Shown here in pieces: positions 16,962 to 24,914 of a DNA stretch of 33,025 bases. Under the pieces are notes generated by a model. The model was not told the origin of the DNA and ran no database searches. It saw only the letters and a program-made list of their open reading frames with translations. A program made the position numbers and the translations under genes. The DNA is from Betaproteobacteria bacterium (lineage in GTDB: Bacteria; Pseudomonadota; Gammaproteobacteria; Burkholderiales; Burkholderiaceae_C). The stretch spans positions 1 through 33,025 of the forward strand of contig RGQD01000014.1 in assembly GCA_010030205.1 (NCBI GenBank), written 5' to 3'. Position 1 is the stretch's first letter; the number at the start of each line of letters is the position of its first letter.

Positions 16962-18110
16962 TCATGCTGCAAGCTCGGTTGCCCGCTGCAAGGCTCCAAC
17001 GCGAACGCCGAGCAAACGTATGCGGCGGGCCAGATCGACGCGCTTGAGGCACAGACCGGCCGCCTGTCGGATCGCAAGAGCGTCGGCCGTGGGCTGGTCG
17101 ATCGTCAGATCCCGCGTGACGGTCTTGAAGTCCTCGAAGCGCAGCTTGATGCCGATGGTCCTGCCGACATAGCCTTTTCGCTGCAGGTCGCTTGCGACTT
17201 GGTTGGCGAGTTGGGTGAAGATCGCTGTCAGTGCGGTCCTGTCGCGCAAGGCGTGCAGGTCGCGTTCGAAGGTGGTCTCGCGGCTCATCGACACAGGCTC
17301 GCTGTGGGTGACAACCGGTCTATCGTCGATGCCATGCGAGGCATCGAACAGCCATGCGCCATAGCTGAGGCCGAATTGCTGAATCAGCAATGCACGGTCT
17401 TGCTCGGCAAGTTGGCCAATGGTCTCGATGCCGAGCATGCCGAGCTTGGCGCCTGCCTTCGGGCCAATCCCGTTGACCCTGCGCACCGGCAGGGGCCAGA
17501 TCCGCTCGGCCAGGTCGTCTAGCGTCAGCAGCGTCAGCCCGTCGGGCTTGTCCAGGTCGCTGGCAATCTTGGACAGCAGCTTGTTCGGCGTGACGCCGAT
17601 CGAGCAGTTCAGGCCGGTGGCGCGTCGCACGTTGTTTTTCAGGTCCAGCGCCAGCGCCCGAACGCCGCCGTGCGGGTCATGCGCGATCGCATCCTGCGCA
17701 CCAGCTTGGTCGCTGAGGTCGATGTAGATCTCGTCGATGCCGCGGTCCTCGATCACCGGGGCCAGTTCTGCCACCGCAGCTTTGAAGCGGCGTGAATAGG
17801 CGCGGTACTGCTCAAAGTCCACTGGCAGCAGCACGGCCTGAGGCGCCCTCAACGCGGCTTTCATCAATCCCATGCCCGAATGCACGCCCAGGTCTCGCGC
17901 TGCATAAGTGGCGGTGGTGATCACGCCGCGGCCTGCGTAGCCATCGAGCGTCGCGAAACGACGCGTACCGTCGGGCAACAGCCCTGGCTGGTGGCGCTTG
18001 CCGCCGCCGATCACCACTGCTTGGCCCATCAACTCGGGATAGCGCAGCAACTCCACTGACGCATAGAAGGCGTCCATGTCGAGGTGGGCAATCCAGCGGC
18101 GCGGCGGCAT
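16962..18110 (-). CDS. dinB: DNA polymerase IV (Y-family translesion polymerase)
   Basis: Low-fidelity polymerase that bypasses DNA lesions. From MPPRRWIAHLDMDAFYASVE it is 382 residues. Catalytic acids are D11 and D13 in HLDMDAFYASVE and D126/E127 in GIDEIYIDLS. The helix-hairpin-helix region includes VRRVNGIGPKAGAKLGMLGI, and the little-finger domain has MSRETTFERDL. The insert between VVIGGGKRH and GRGVITTATYAAR is common in Burkholderiales. The frame is open to 18248, with alternative ATGs at 18170 and 18239; none has a good ribosome-binding site. The C-terminus ends LGVRVGALQRATELAA with no QLxLF-type sliding-clamp peptide. No LexA box is visible upstream. Confidence 0.92.
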   Translation of the reverse strand: MPPRRWIAHLDMDAFYASVELLRYPELMGQAVVIGGGKRHQPGLLPDGTRRFATLDGYAGRGVITTATYAARDLGVHSGMGLMKAALRAPQAVLLPVDFEQYRAYSRRFKAAVAELAPVIEDRGIDEIYIDLSDQAGAQDAIAHDPHGGVRALALDLKNNVRRATGLNCSIGVTPNKLLSKIASDLDKPDGLTLLTLDDLAERIWPLPVRRVNGIGPKAGAKLGMLGIETIGQLAEQDRALLIQQFGLSYGAWLFDASHGIDDRPVVTHSEPVSMSRETTFERDLHALRDRTALTAIFTQLANQVASDLQRKGYVGRTIGIKLRFEDFKTVTRDLTIDQPTADALAIRQAAGLCLKRVDLARRIRLLGVRVGALQRATELAA

Positions 18111-18323
18111 CTGTCGATTGTGTGCTGGCTTGCGCGGCGGCGCCAATGACAGCTCGGCCGGGCCGGCCATCAGCGCATCGCGAGTGAGGCGCGCGATGCG
18201 GTCGATCGAGGGTGGCAGGCTGCGGTGATAAATGGGCATTTTGCACATATAACCATGGGATGCTTTGCGCCATGAAACCCGAGCTGTGTCTTTGAGGCAT
18301 CGGACTGCGCCGCGAGCTCATTC

Positions 18324-19222
18324 TTGTCAAGCGACGACTCACCCGCTACTGCCGACGCGCTGATCGCCGCGATGCGTGAGATGCTGGGGCCGCCGGCCAG
18401 ACTGGCTGTGGCGCGTGGCTTGCCACATGCGACGCTCGACGACTTGCTCAAGCAGGCGCTGGTCGAGGCCGCTGACCGCAGCCACACAGAATTGCCACCG
18501 CACCGCCTCGTCAACCGCATCACCGCCGCCACCGGGATTCACAGGCGCGAGGTCTCGAGCTTGATTGCGGCACTTCGCGAGGGCCGGGCGCAACAGCCTC
18601 CTGCGTCGCGGTCGCATGCCAGCGAGTTGTTCACCCACTGGCGGACCGACCGCGCTTACTGCGACCGGCGAGGGTCAGCTGCGGAGTTGGTGCGCCAGGG
18701 CCCTGCGCCCAGCTTCGAGTCTCTGGCCCAATGCATCACTCGCGATGTTCACCCGCGCAGCCTGCTCGACGAGTTGCTGCGTCTGGGGATGGCCGCGCAC
18801 GACACTGAGCTCGACACCGTCAGCTTGCTGCGCGAGGCCTTTGTGCCCAGGGTGACGAAATCCGGATGCTGCAGGTACTGGGACGAAACCTGGGCAACCA
18901 CCTCCAAGCGGCGGTGGACAAGCTGCTGCGCGACAACCGTCGCCACTTCGAGCAGGCCTTGTTTGCCGACGGCCTGAGTGTGGCCTCGGTGACTGAGTTC
19001 CGCCAACTGGTGCGCGACCAGTGGCAGGGTTTGCTCGATGCGCTGGTACCTGTGCTCGAAGCGATGGTTGCGCGAGATGCTGCCGATGGTGCCGCGGACA
19101 CTGGCTCGCCACCCGAGACTGTCCGACACCAGATTCGACGGGGACGCTTCACCTTTTCTCAAGCACAAGCTGGTTTGCCGGCATGGCCAGTCGCTGCCTC
19201 CACAACGCAACCCGTTCGATGA
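18324..19222 (+). pseudogene. DUF6502 family gene, frameshifted
   Basis: A protein of unknown function in the DUF6502 family, common in Burkholderiales. The first part reads from a TTG at 18324 (or ATG at 18372) and includes HRLVNRITAATGIHRREV and the signature QGPAPSFESLAQCITRDVHP, then SLLDELLRLGMA and LLREAFVPR. After FVPR (about 18851) the family sequence continues in the other frame as GDEIRMLQVLGRNLGNHL and RRHFEQALFADGLSV, ending at 19222. Adding one G to the GGG run at 18850-18852 restores the frame exactly. As written, the protein would be 217 residues with a nonsense tail. This is either a true single-base deletion or a homopolymer sequencing error. Confidence 0.75.
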
Positions 19223-19318
19223 CTGCCTCGCTCGCACCGACCCGACCCGACCCGAACCGAAGCGCACGCTGGCGCCGTATTGCGGCGCTTTGCATAGACC
19301 GACAACATTGGCAGCTGG

Positions 19319-19579
19319 GTGGTGATCGCGCAGCGGGCCGGCGACGATGCACCGTCAGACCGCGATGGTGCTGAGCTGGACGGTCTGGTGTCGGCGCTGA
19401 TGTCGGCGATCCGGTTTGTGGTCGCTGGCGTCACGGTAGATGCCAGCGCAGTCGGTCCGAGTAGCAGCGTCCAGTTGGGTGCCAAGCTGTCGGGCTACAC
19501 CGGCAGCCTGAGGGTCGAGGGCCTGTAGTCGGCCGACCGCACGCTGCTGCTGGTCAGCCGGATCAGCTTCAACAACTGA
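19319..19579 (+). pseudogene. decayed DUF5666-like remnant
   Basis: A 69-codon open stretch from GTG at 19319 to TAG at 19526-19528 includes AELDGLVSALMSAIRFVVAG and VTVDASAV, which resembles one DUF5666-type beta repeat. The same frame continues past the TAG as SADRTLLLVSRISFNN to a TGA at 19579, again like the end of such a repeat. The region 19223-19318 between it and the DUF6502 gene has only scraps of reading frame. From memory, DUF5666 genes often follow DUF6502 genes, which supports the reading. The evidence is weak similarity judged by eye. Confidence 0.4.
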
Positions 19580-19586
19580 CGCCGCG

Positions 19587-20897
19587 CTAGGCGGCATAAC
19601 GTCGATACTGCTCGCGCAGCTTGTCGTCATAAGCATTGAGCCGGTAGCCTTTGCCGTTGTAGGCGTAGGCAAACCCGGCCCAGTCCCGAGCCGCCAGCAA
19701 CTCGGCCAAGCTGTGGCCGCTGCGGTCTTTGGTGGTCGACGCGAAGCGGCAGAAAGCGTCGAGCTGGTCGCGCTCATGCCTGCACATGTGCTCGACAAAA
19801 TCGTCGATCGAGTCGTAGCCCAGTGGTTTCCAGTGGTAGCCCATGATCTGGAACAGGCCCCAGGACGCCGATTCGCGGGCGGCTTCGCGATGTATGGCCT
19901 CGGCGCGGGTCAGCCGCTGCCACTCACCGCTGCCGCCGACATAGAACTGCTTGGTCCAGCTTGGGTAGAGGATGTCTTCGTTGCCCGCGGCCAGCGACTG
20001 CGGCCGCAGGCCGAGCTTGCTGAGCCGCTGCCAGAAGACATGGCCTTCGAACAGGATCTTGGGCTGATCGCCGACAAAGCCTTTGCCGTTGGACTCGACC
20101 TTGTAGACCGACTTCAGCGCCGCGAGCTCGACTTTCAGGTCTTTGGCTGCGGCCTCGAAGTCGGCGTCGCCGATGAAGCGCTGGGCCATCGCCTGCTGCG
20201 CCTCGCCGGTCTGCGACAGCAGCATGGTCCAGGTCTTTTCGCCCGCCACGCCGTCGGCGACCAAGCTGTGGGCGCGTTGGAACGCGATCACCGCGCGCTC
20301 GGTTTGCTCGTCGAAGTTGCCATTGGCTGTCTCGAGCTTGCCGGTCTTGACTAGCAAGGCCTGCATTCGCGCAATCGCCTCGCGCTCGAGCGACCCGCGT
20401 CTGAGCGTGGGAGTCAGCCCCGCACTCGGCAGTTTCTGCAAGATCACTGCGGCCGGCCGCGACGCGTCGGCCAGCGCGACGGCTTCAACCGGCGCTGCGG
20501 GTTCTACCGGCGTGAGCAGACTCGCCACCGCGCTCGATGGCCAACCGCCGGGGTCACGCTCGAAGCGCGACAAGCCTGCACCAGCGTCGCGACGCCCACC
20601 CCAGCGGTTGCGCGGATCCAGGCCTTCCCAGAACTGGCCCAGCGCTTCGAGCTTGTCAGCGCTTTGCATCAGTTCGTGATGGTCATCGGTGGCCCGAAAG
20701 AAGTTCAGCGCGATCGCACACTTGCGCAGATGCGGGCTGTCCATGGTCTTCTCGCGACCGTCTCGCAGATACAAGGCCTGAGTCTCGGGTGTGCGTTCGA
20801 GTTCGCCGCCGGTGACGACAAAGCCTTGCTCGTCGGCGAACGCCAGCAGCTTGCGTGCGTCCTTCAGGAACGCCGCTTGTTCCAGAAGCAAACTCAT
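19587..20897 (-). CDS. phage-type endolysin: degenerate M15 domain, PG-binding domain, N-acetylmuramidase
   Basis: A 436-residue peptidoglycan hydrolase. Residues 8-115 resemble phage M15-type peptidases (VVTGGELERTPETQALYL, GREKTMDSPHL, GLDPRNRWGG). Residues 165-230 are a PG_binding_1 domain (NGNFDEQTERAVIAFQ, LVADGVAGEKTW). Residues 240-433 are an N-acetylmuramidase (DUF3380) domain with the probable catalytic E268 in YKVESNGKGF, then ILFEGHVFW, SWGLFQIMGYHW and GFAYAYNGKGY. In the M15 part, H56 is kept, but the position of the usual ligand aspartate is A63 and that of the last ligand histidine is R111, so that domain is probably inactive. No signal peptide is present, so export would rely on the holin. 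The ATG overlaps the holin stop (ATGA). Confidence 0.88.
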   Translation of the reverse strand: MSLLLEQAAFLKDARKLLAFADEQGFVVTGGELERTPETQALYLRDGREKTMDSPHLRKCAIALNFFRATDDHHELMQSADKLEALGQFWEGLDPRNRWGGRRDAGAGLSRFERDPGGWPSSAVASLLTPVEPAAPVEAVALADASRPAAVILQKLPSAGLTPTLRRGSLEREAIARMQALLVKTGKLETANGNFDEQTERAVIAFQRAHSLVADGVAGEKTWTMLLSQTGEAQQAMAQRFIGDADFEAAAKDLKVELAALKSVYKVESNGKGFVGDQPKILFEGHVFWQRLSKLGLRPQSLAAGNEDILYPSWTKQFYVGGSGEWQRLTRAEAIHREAARESASWGLFQIMGYHWKPLGYDSIDDFVEHMCRHERDQLDAFCRFASTTKDRSGHSLAELLAARDWAGFAYAYNGKGYRLNAYDDKLREQYRRYAA

Positions 20898-21490
20898 TTT
20901 TCTGCCCCGGATGTGGTCTGCGCCAACACCTTGTCAAGACTCTTGGACTTGCTGGCACTGCCTTGCGAGCTGCCGAAGTAATAACCCAAAATTTGCGTGA
21001 CTGCAGCCGACAACACGCCCAGGATGTAGATGATGATGTCTTTTTGTGTGTCGTTGATCCTTTTCACCAGCGTAGACTTGCCATCGACGACCTCGGTGAT
21101 GTCGCCGCTCCAGTAGACGAACATGCCGAACAACAAGATGGTGGCGAGCAGCGTGAAAGCAGCCAGCGTGGGCTGTATCGCTTTGGCGTACCAGGGCGCA
21201 TTGGCGCTCATCAGGATTTCGGACTGGATCTTCCGTGCGTCGGCCACGTCGGCCAGAAAGGCCTTGGTTTCCTCGAGCCCGAGCTTGTTGTCCTCGAGTT
21301 GCAGGCGCAGCAACTCTTCCTCGTGCTCGGCCTGAAACTGGCGCAGCTTGACTTGGTCTTCCGCGCTGATGGTGGCTTGGTCGAGGTCTACGCCTGTTTT
21401 TTCTTGGATAAAAGCCTTACCTTTTACAAGAGCGGCGTTGGCGACCAATCGAAGACCAGAGCTCAACAGCGTGAGGATGAAAGGCGGCAT
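20894..21490 (-). CDS. holin, 3-TM (gene-transfer-agent release) family
   Basis: A 198-residue membrane protein of the type called holin of 3TMs, first linked to gene-transfer-agent release. Strong membrane segments are at about residues 105-127 (LAAFTLLATILLFGMFVYW) and 152-174 (IIIYILGVLSAAVTQILGYY). The N-terminal segment (about 4-21) is amphipathic or weakly hydrophobic, and residues 45-90 form a charged helix. The motif NAPWYAKAIQPT before the first strong segment is typical of the family. The stop overlaps the endolysin start by four bases, so the two form a translationally coupled lysis pair. No capsid, tail, terminase or integrase gene is nearby. Confidence 0.8.
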   Translation of the reverse strand: MPPFILTLLSSGLRLVANAALVKGKAFIQEKTGVDLDQATISAEDQVKLRQFQAEHEEELLRLQLEDNKLGLEETKAFLADVADARKIQSEILMSANAPWYAKAIQPTLAAFTLLATILLFGMFVYWSGDITEVVDGKSTLVKRINDTQKDIIIYILGVLSAAVTQILGYYFGSSQGSASKSKSLDKVLAQTTSGAEK

Positions 21491-21559
21491 GAAGTTCTCT
21501 TTTCAGCGTTGTGGGGCACGGCGCCGCAGGATGTTCCGGCAGCATGGTTCGCCCAGCAA

Positions 21560-21697
21560 CTATAGGTCGTCGATGATGTAATAACGTTCAAAAAGAACGT
21601 CTAAAAAGAAGTCAATCCCATGCTCAGCAATGAACCCCTGAACCGGTGGTGGCTGCGGCGGCTGTCGGTCATTCGACGGCGCCGATGATGCAGTCAT
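21560..21697 (-). CDS. small 45-residue protein of unknown function, coupled to the PaaK-like gene
   Basis: A 45-codon frame from ATG at 21697 to TAG at 21560. The ATG overlaps the TGA of the upstream adenylating-enzyme gene (ATGA), which argues for a real, translationally coupled gene. The protein starts MTASSAPSNDRQPPQPPPVQ, a proline-rich disordered stretch, and ends with a hydrophobic/acidic helix, GIDFFLDVLFERYYIIDDL. I do not recognise the family. The 3' half is clearly AT-richer than its surroundings. It ends 69 bp before the holin start on the same strand. Confidence 0.5.
   Translation of the reverse strand: MTASSAPSNDRQPPQPPPVQGFIAEHGIDFFLDVLFERYYIIDDL
21584..21600. promoter_or_regulatory. 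inverted repeat ACGTTC-N5-GAACGT upstream of the holin gene
   Basis: A perfect 6-bp inverted repeat with an AAAAA centre lies inside the end of the small gene, about 95 bases before the holin start. It is not GC-rich enough for a standard terminator stem. It could be an operator for the lysis pair, or chance within an AT-rich coding segment. Confidence 0.25.
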
Positions 21698-23127
21698 CGC
21701 GCCGCAGCGCCTGGTCGGCGACCGGCGGCCGGCACTGCGACGATGCGTTTGAGCTTGCCGCTGGCGCTCAGTGGCAGGCTGTCGACGCAGCAGATGACGA
21801 TTCGCGGTGCGGTAGCGCCTTGCGCCAGCGCGAAGTCTGTCAGCACGCGGCGGTAGCGATTGCGCAGCGCTGTGCCGCGCGCTGCACGCGGTCCCAATGT
21901 CACCCGCCAATCGCCGTCGGCCAACTGTCGAAGCTGAAAGTCGAACAAGCCGGCCTGGTCTTCGAGCACCGTGGTCAAGGCCAGCGGTAGCAGCGTGACC
22001 GGCGAGCCGTCGCGTCCTGGCACGACGAGCATGTCGTCGCGTCGGCCCTGCACCTGCAACACTGGCAGCGCCGATCCGCAGGTGCAGGCTTTGGGCTCTA
22101 TCAGGATGCGGTCGCCGATGTCGAAGCGGATCAGCGGCTGCACATGGTTGGCCAGATTGGTCAGCAGCGTGGTGTGTGAGACCTGGCCATTGGGCACCGG
22201 CCGATGATTGGCATCGACGGGTTCCAGGATCACCCAGTCGGCATTGACGTGCAGTCTCCCCCGGCCGCATTCCCAAGCGATCGGCAGGAACTCAGAGGCG
22301 CCGTAGCTGTTGCGCAGCGCGCAGCCCAGGCCTTGCTCGATGCGGGACCGCACCGCCGGCGTCAGCGTCTCGCCACCGGTCCAGACCTCGGCTGGTCGGA
22401 TGTGCAGCTTGTCCCGCAGGGCAAGCTCAGCCAGCAGCAGCGCGGCAGTCGGGTAGGTCGCGACGATGCTCGGACCGAAGGCCTCGAGCTGTTCAGTCAG
22501 TGCATTGGCGGCTTGCAGGATCGAGAAGCTGCGCCAGCGTGACGCCAGCCACGGCTGGGCCTTGCGCTGGCGTTGCACTGACACCTGGCTGGCGTAGTGG
22601 CCGCCGGTCGCGCCAACGAAGGCCAAGCGCTCGCCCAGGTAGAGTGGGTCGAGCAGCCTGACCCAGGGCCGGGGCGAGTGGCGCCGCAAGCCCTCGAGCG
22701 CGTCGTAGATCGCCATCGCGGCCTCGTCCTGCACGAACAGACCGGGTTGGCCGGTGCTACCCGAGCTCTCCCAGACCCAGTAGCGTCCCAGGTAAGGCTG
22801 GCCTACGCGCTGCGGGTCAGCGCAAAAGCTTTGCAGTCCTTCCAGTGTCAGTTCGGGATCGGTGACGTGCTCGGCAAACCGCTGCATCATTGCGGGCTTG
22901 TCGGTCACCGGCAGCGCGGTCAGTGGGATGTTGGCTGGATCCAGGCCCTGGAGGGCTTGTCGGTAGTAGCGCGTGCCCAGCGCGGCTTGCAGCAGGCTGG
23001 CCCATCGACTGGCCTGGCGCTCGGCGATCTGCCTGGGCGTGGCTGAGTTGGTGGCCAGCACGTCCAGCGCGATGGCCGCCAACTGATGGGATGCGATGGT
23101 GGATGGCTTGGCAGGCAGTTCGGGCAT
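21694..23127 (-). CDS. PaaK/CapK-like adenylate-forming enzyme
   Basis: A 477-residue member of the phenylacetate-CoA ligase-like branch of adenylate-forming enzymes. The nucleotide loop SSGSTGQPG is at residues 121-129; the core motif is NSYGASEFLPIAWECGRGRL; RFDIGDRI precedes a CTCG cysteine pair; and GRRDDMLVVPG is the hinge. The C-terminus has LSASGKLKRIV with the expected lysine. True phenylacetate-CoA ligases are similar in size (about 430-440), but no paa genes are present, so the substrate is unknown. It lies 127 bp downstream of argH on the same strand and is coupled to the following 45-residue gene. Confidence 0.8.
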   Translation of the reverse strand: MPELPAKPSTIASHQLAAIALDVLATNSATPRQIAERQASRWASLLQAALGTRYYRQALQGLDPANIPLTALPVTDKPAMMQRFAEHVTDPELTLEGLQSFCADPQRVGQPYLGRYWVWESSGSTGQPGLFVQDEAAMAIYDALEGLRRHSPRPWVRLLDPLYLGERLAFVGATGGHYASQVSVQRQRKAQPWLASRWRSFSILQAANALTEQLEAFGPSIVATYPTAALLLAELALRDKLHIRPAEVWTGGETLTPAVRSRIEQGLGCALRNSYGASEFLPIAWECGRGRLHVNADWVILEPVDANHRPVPNGQVSHTTLLTNLANHVQPLIRFDIGDRILIEPKACTCGSALPVLQVQGRRDDMLVVPGRDGSPVTLLPLALTTVLEDQAGLFDFQLRQLADGDWRVTLGPRAARGTALRNRYRRVLTDFALAQGATAPRIVICCVDSLPLSASGKLKRIVAVPAAGRRPGAAAR

Positions 23128-23218
23128 GGCGTGATCCGGTGCGGGACCGGCGCCGGGCTGCGTTGCTCAGTCGCCGTTCATCCCCATTCTGGGATCGACA
23201 GTCCAGCTTCTGGTTGAC

Positions 23219-23233
23219 GCCTGCCAAGCAGGC
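23219..23233 (-). terminator. small hairpin downstream of argH
   Basis: GCCTGC/GCAGGC with a 3-base loop lies 21 bp past the argH stop. No T-run follows on the minus strand, so it would be a weak terminator or an attenuator before the PaaK-like gene. Confidence 0.25.
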
Positions 23234-23254
23234 CTGCGAACCCGTGCAGTGGCC

Positions 23255-24652
23255 TCAGCCCAGCCGCGCCCGGTGCCGCGCGACCTGGGCCAGCACCTGG
23301 GTCGGTGCGGTGCCGCCGCGCACATTGCGCGCTTCGAGTGAGCCGCGCAGTGTCAGCACGCTGGGTGCGTCGTCGGTGATCAGTGGGTGCAGCGATTGCA
23401 ACTCGGCCAGCGGCAACTCGGCCAAGTCCAGGCCGCGCTGCAGCCCGAGTTTGACGGCATGCGCCACGACCTCGTGGGCGTCGCGGAAGGGCAGGCCTTT
23501 CTTGACCAGGTAGTCGGCCAGGTCGGTGGCGGTGGCATAGCCGCGGCGCGCGGCGGCTTCCATCGCCGCTGGTTTGACCTGGATGCCTGCGACCATCTCG
23601 GCCAGGATGCGCAGCGTCGCGGCCAGCGTGTCGACGGTGTCGAACAGCGGCTCCTTGTCCTCCTGGTTGTCCTTGTTGTAGGCCAGCGGCTGGCCCTTCA
23701 TCAGCGTGATCAAACCCATCAGATGGCCAATCACCCGGCCGCTCTTGCCGCGTGCGAGTTCGGCGACGTCGGGGTTGCGCTTTTGCGGCATGATCGACGA
23801 GCCGGTGCAATAGCGGTCGGCCAGGTCGATGAAACCGAAGTTCTGGCTCATCCACAGCACCAGTTCCTCGGCCATGCGCGAGACATGGACCATCGTGATG
23901 CTGGCGAAGGACAGGAACTCGATCGCGAAGTCGCGGTCGCTGACGGCGTCCAGGCTGTTCTCGCAAAGCCCTTCGAAGCCGAGCTCGCGCGCCACGGCCT
24001 CGCGGTCCAGCGGGTAGCTGGTGCCGGCCAGCGCTGCCGCACCCAGTGGCAGGCGGTTGCAGCGCTTGCGGACATCGGCCAGGCGCTCGGCGTCGCGGGA
24101 GAACATCTCCACATAGGCCAGCAAGTGGTGCGCAAAGCTCACCGGCTGCGCCACCTGCAGGTGGGTGAATCCGGGCATCACGGTGTCGGTGTTGGTGGCT
24201 GCCACTTCGACCAGCGCGCGCTGCAGGTCGACCAGCAGCAGCGCCAACGCGTCGATCTCGCCGCGCAGCCACAGCCGCACATCGGTGGCGACCTGGTCGT
24301 TGCGCGATCGTCCGGTGTGCAGCCGCTTGCCGGCGTCGCCGACCAATTGGGTCAGGCGGGCCTCGATGTTGAGGTGAACATCCTCCAGCTCAAGCTTCCA
24401 CTCGAAGCGGCCCTCTTCTATGTCCTGGGCGATCTGGCCCAAGCCGCGCTGGATGTCGGCCAGATCTGTCTGGCCGATGATGGCTTGCGCTGCCAGCATG
24501 CTGGCATGTGCCAGGCTGCCTTGTATGTCGGCGCGCCACAGCCGCTGGTCGAAACCGACGCTGGCGGTGTAACGCTTGACGAGCTCGCTCATCGGTTCAG
24601 AGAACAGGGCCGACCAGGCCTGGGATTTCTTGTCGAGTTGGTTGCCGGACAT
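23255..24652 (-). CDS. argH: argininosuccinate lyase
   Basis: Last step of arginine synthesis: argininosuccinate to arginine and fumarate. From [20 protein letters not shown] it is 465 residues, the normal length. The fumarase/aspartase-superfamily signature [12 protein letters not shown] carries the mobile-loop serines S285-S286. Other blocks are [57 protein letters not shown] and [10 protein letters not shown]. The frame is open upstream into the ppc remnant with no stop, but 24652 is the family start. The gene looks intact. Confidence 0.96.
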   Translation of the reverse strand: MSGNQLDKKSQAWSALFSEPMSELVKRYTASVGFDQRLWRADIQGSLAHASMLAAQAIIGQTDLADIQRGLGQIAQDIEEGRFEWKLELEDVHLNIEARLTQLVGDAGKRLHTGRSRNDQVATDVRLWLRGEIDALALLLVDLQRALVEVAATNTDTVMPGFTHLQVAQPVSFAHHLLAYVEMFSRDAERLADVRKRCNRLPLGAAALAGTSYPLDREAVARELGFEGLCENSLDAVSDRDFAIEFLSFASITMVHVSRMAEELVLWMSQNFGFIDLADRYCTGSSIMPQKRNPDVAELARGKSGRVIGHLMGLITLMKGQPLAYNKDNQEDKEPLFDTVDTLAATLRILAEMVAGIQVKPAAMEAAARRGYATATDLADYLVKKGLPFRDAHEVVAHAVKLGLQRGLDLAELPLAELQSLHPLITDDAPSVLTLRGSLEARNVRGGTAPTQVLAQVARHRARLG

Positions 24653-24914
24653 GGCTGGATGCGCTTCGTCGAGTGGTGGGTCGCCAGCGGGCGCCGGCGA
24701 GGCATTATCTGGCGCCACCGTCGGTCCAGGCACTGCTGTCAAGCCCAGGGCATGGCGTCGCTTGCTATCCAGCATCGCAGATCGCGACCGCTTCGGCCCG
24801 GCTGCGGTTGCAATGGCGGTCGACCCGTGATCCGATCGAACCCACGGCGACGATGCGATGGTGCCCCGCCCGATTGGGATTTTCCGGTTCGTTCTGCGAC
24901 CTTCGTTCTCGGGC

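Noticed and set aside
18325-18330. TTGACA on the minus strand as a -35 box for dinB
   Set aside because: No -10-like hexamer lies 16-18 bases downstream.
19230-19262. Short CGACC repeats as a CRISPR or other array
   Set aside because: Only three 5-base units without spacers, inside decayed coding DNA.
24737-24742. TTGACA on the minus strand as a -35 box for argH
   Set aside because: The only nearby -10-like sequence (GATAAT) is 27 bases away, too far for a sigma70 promoter.
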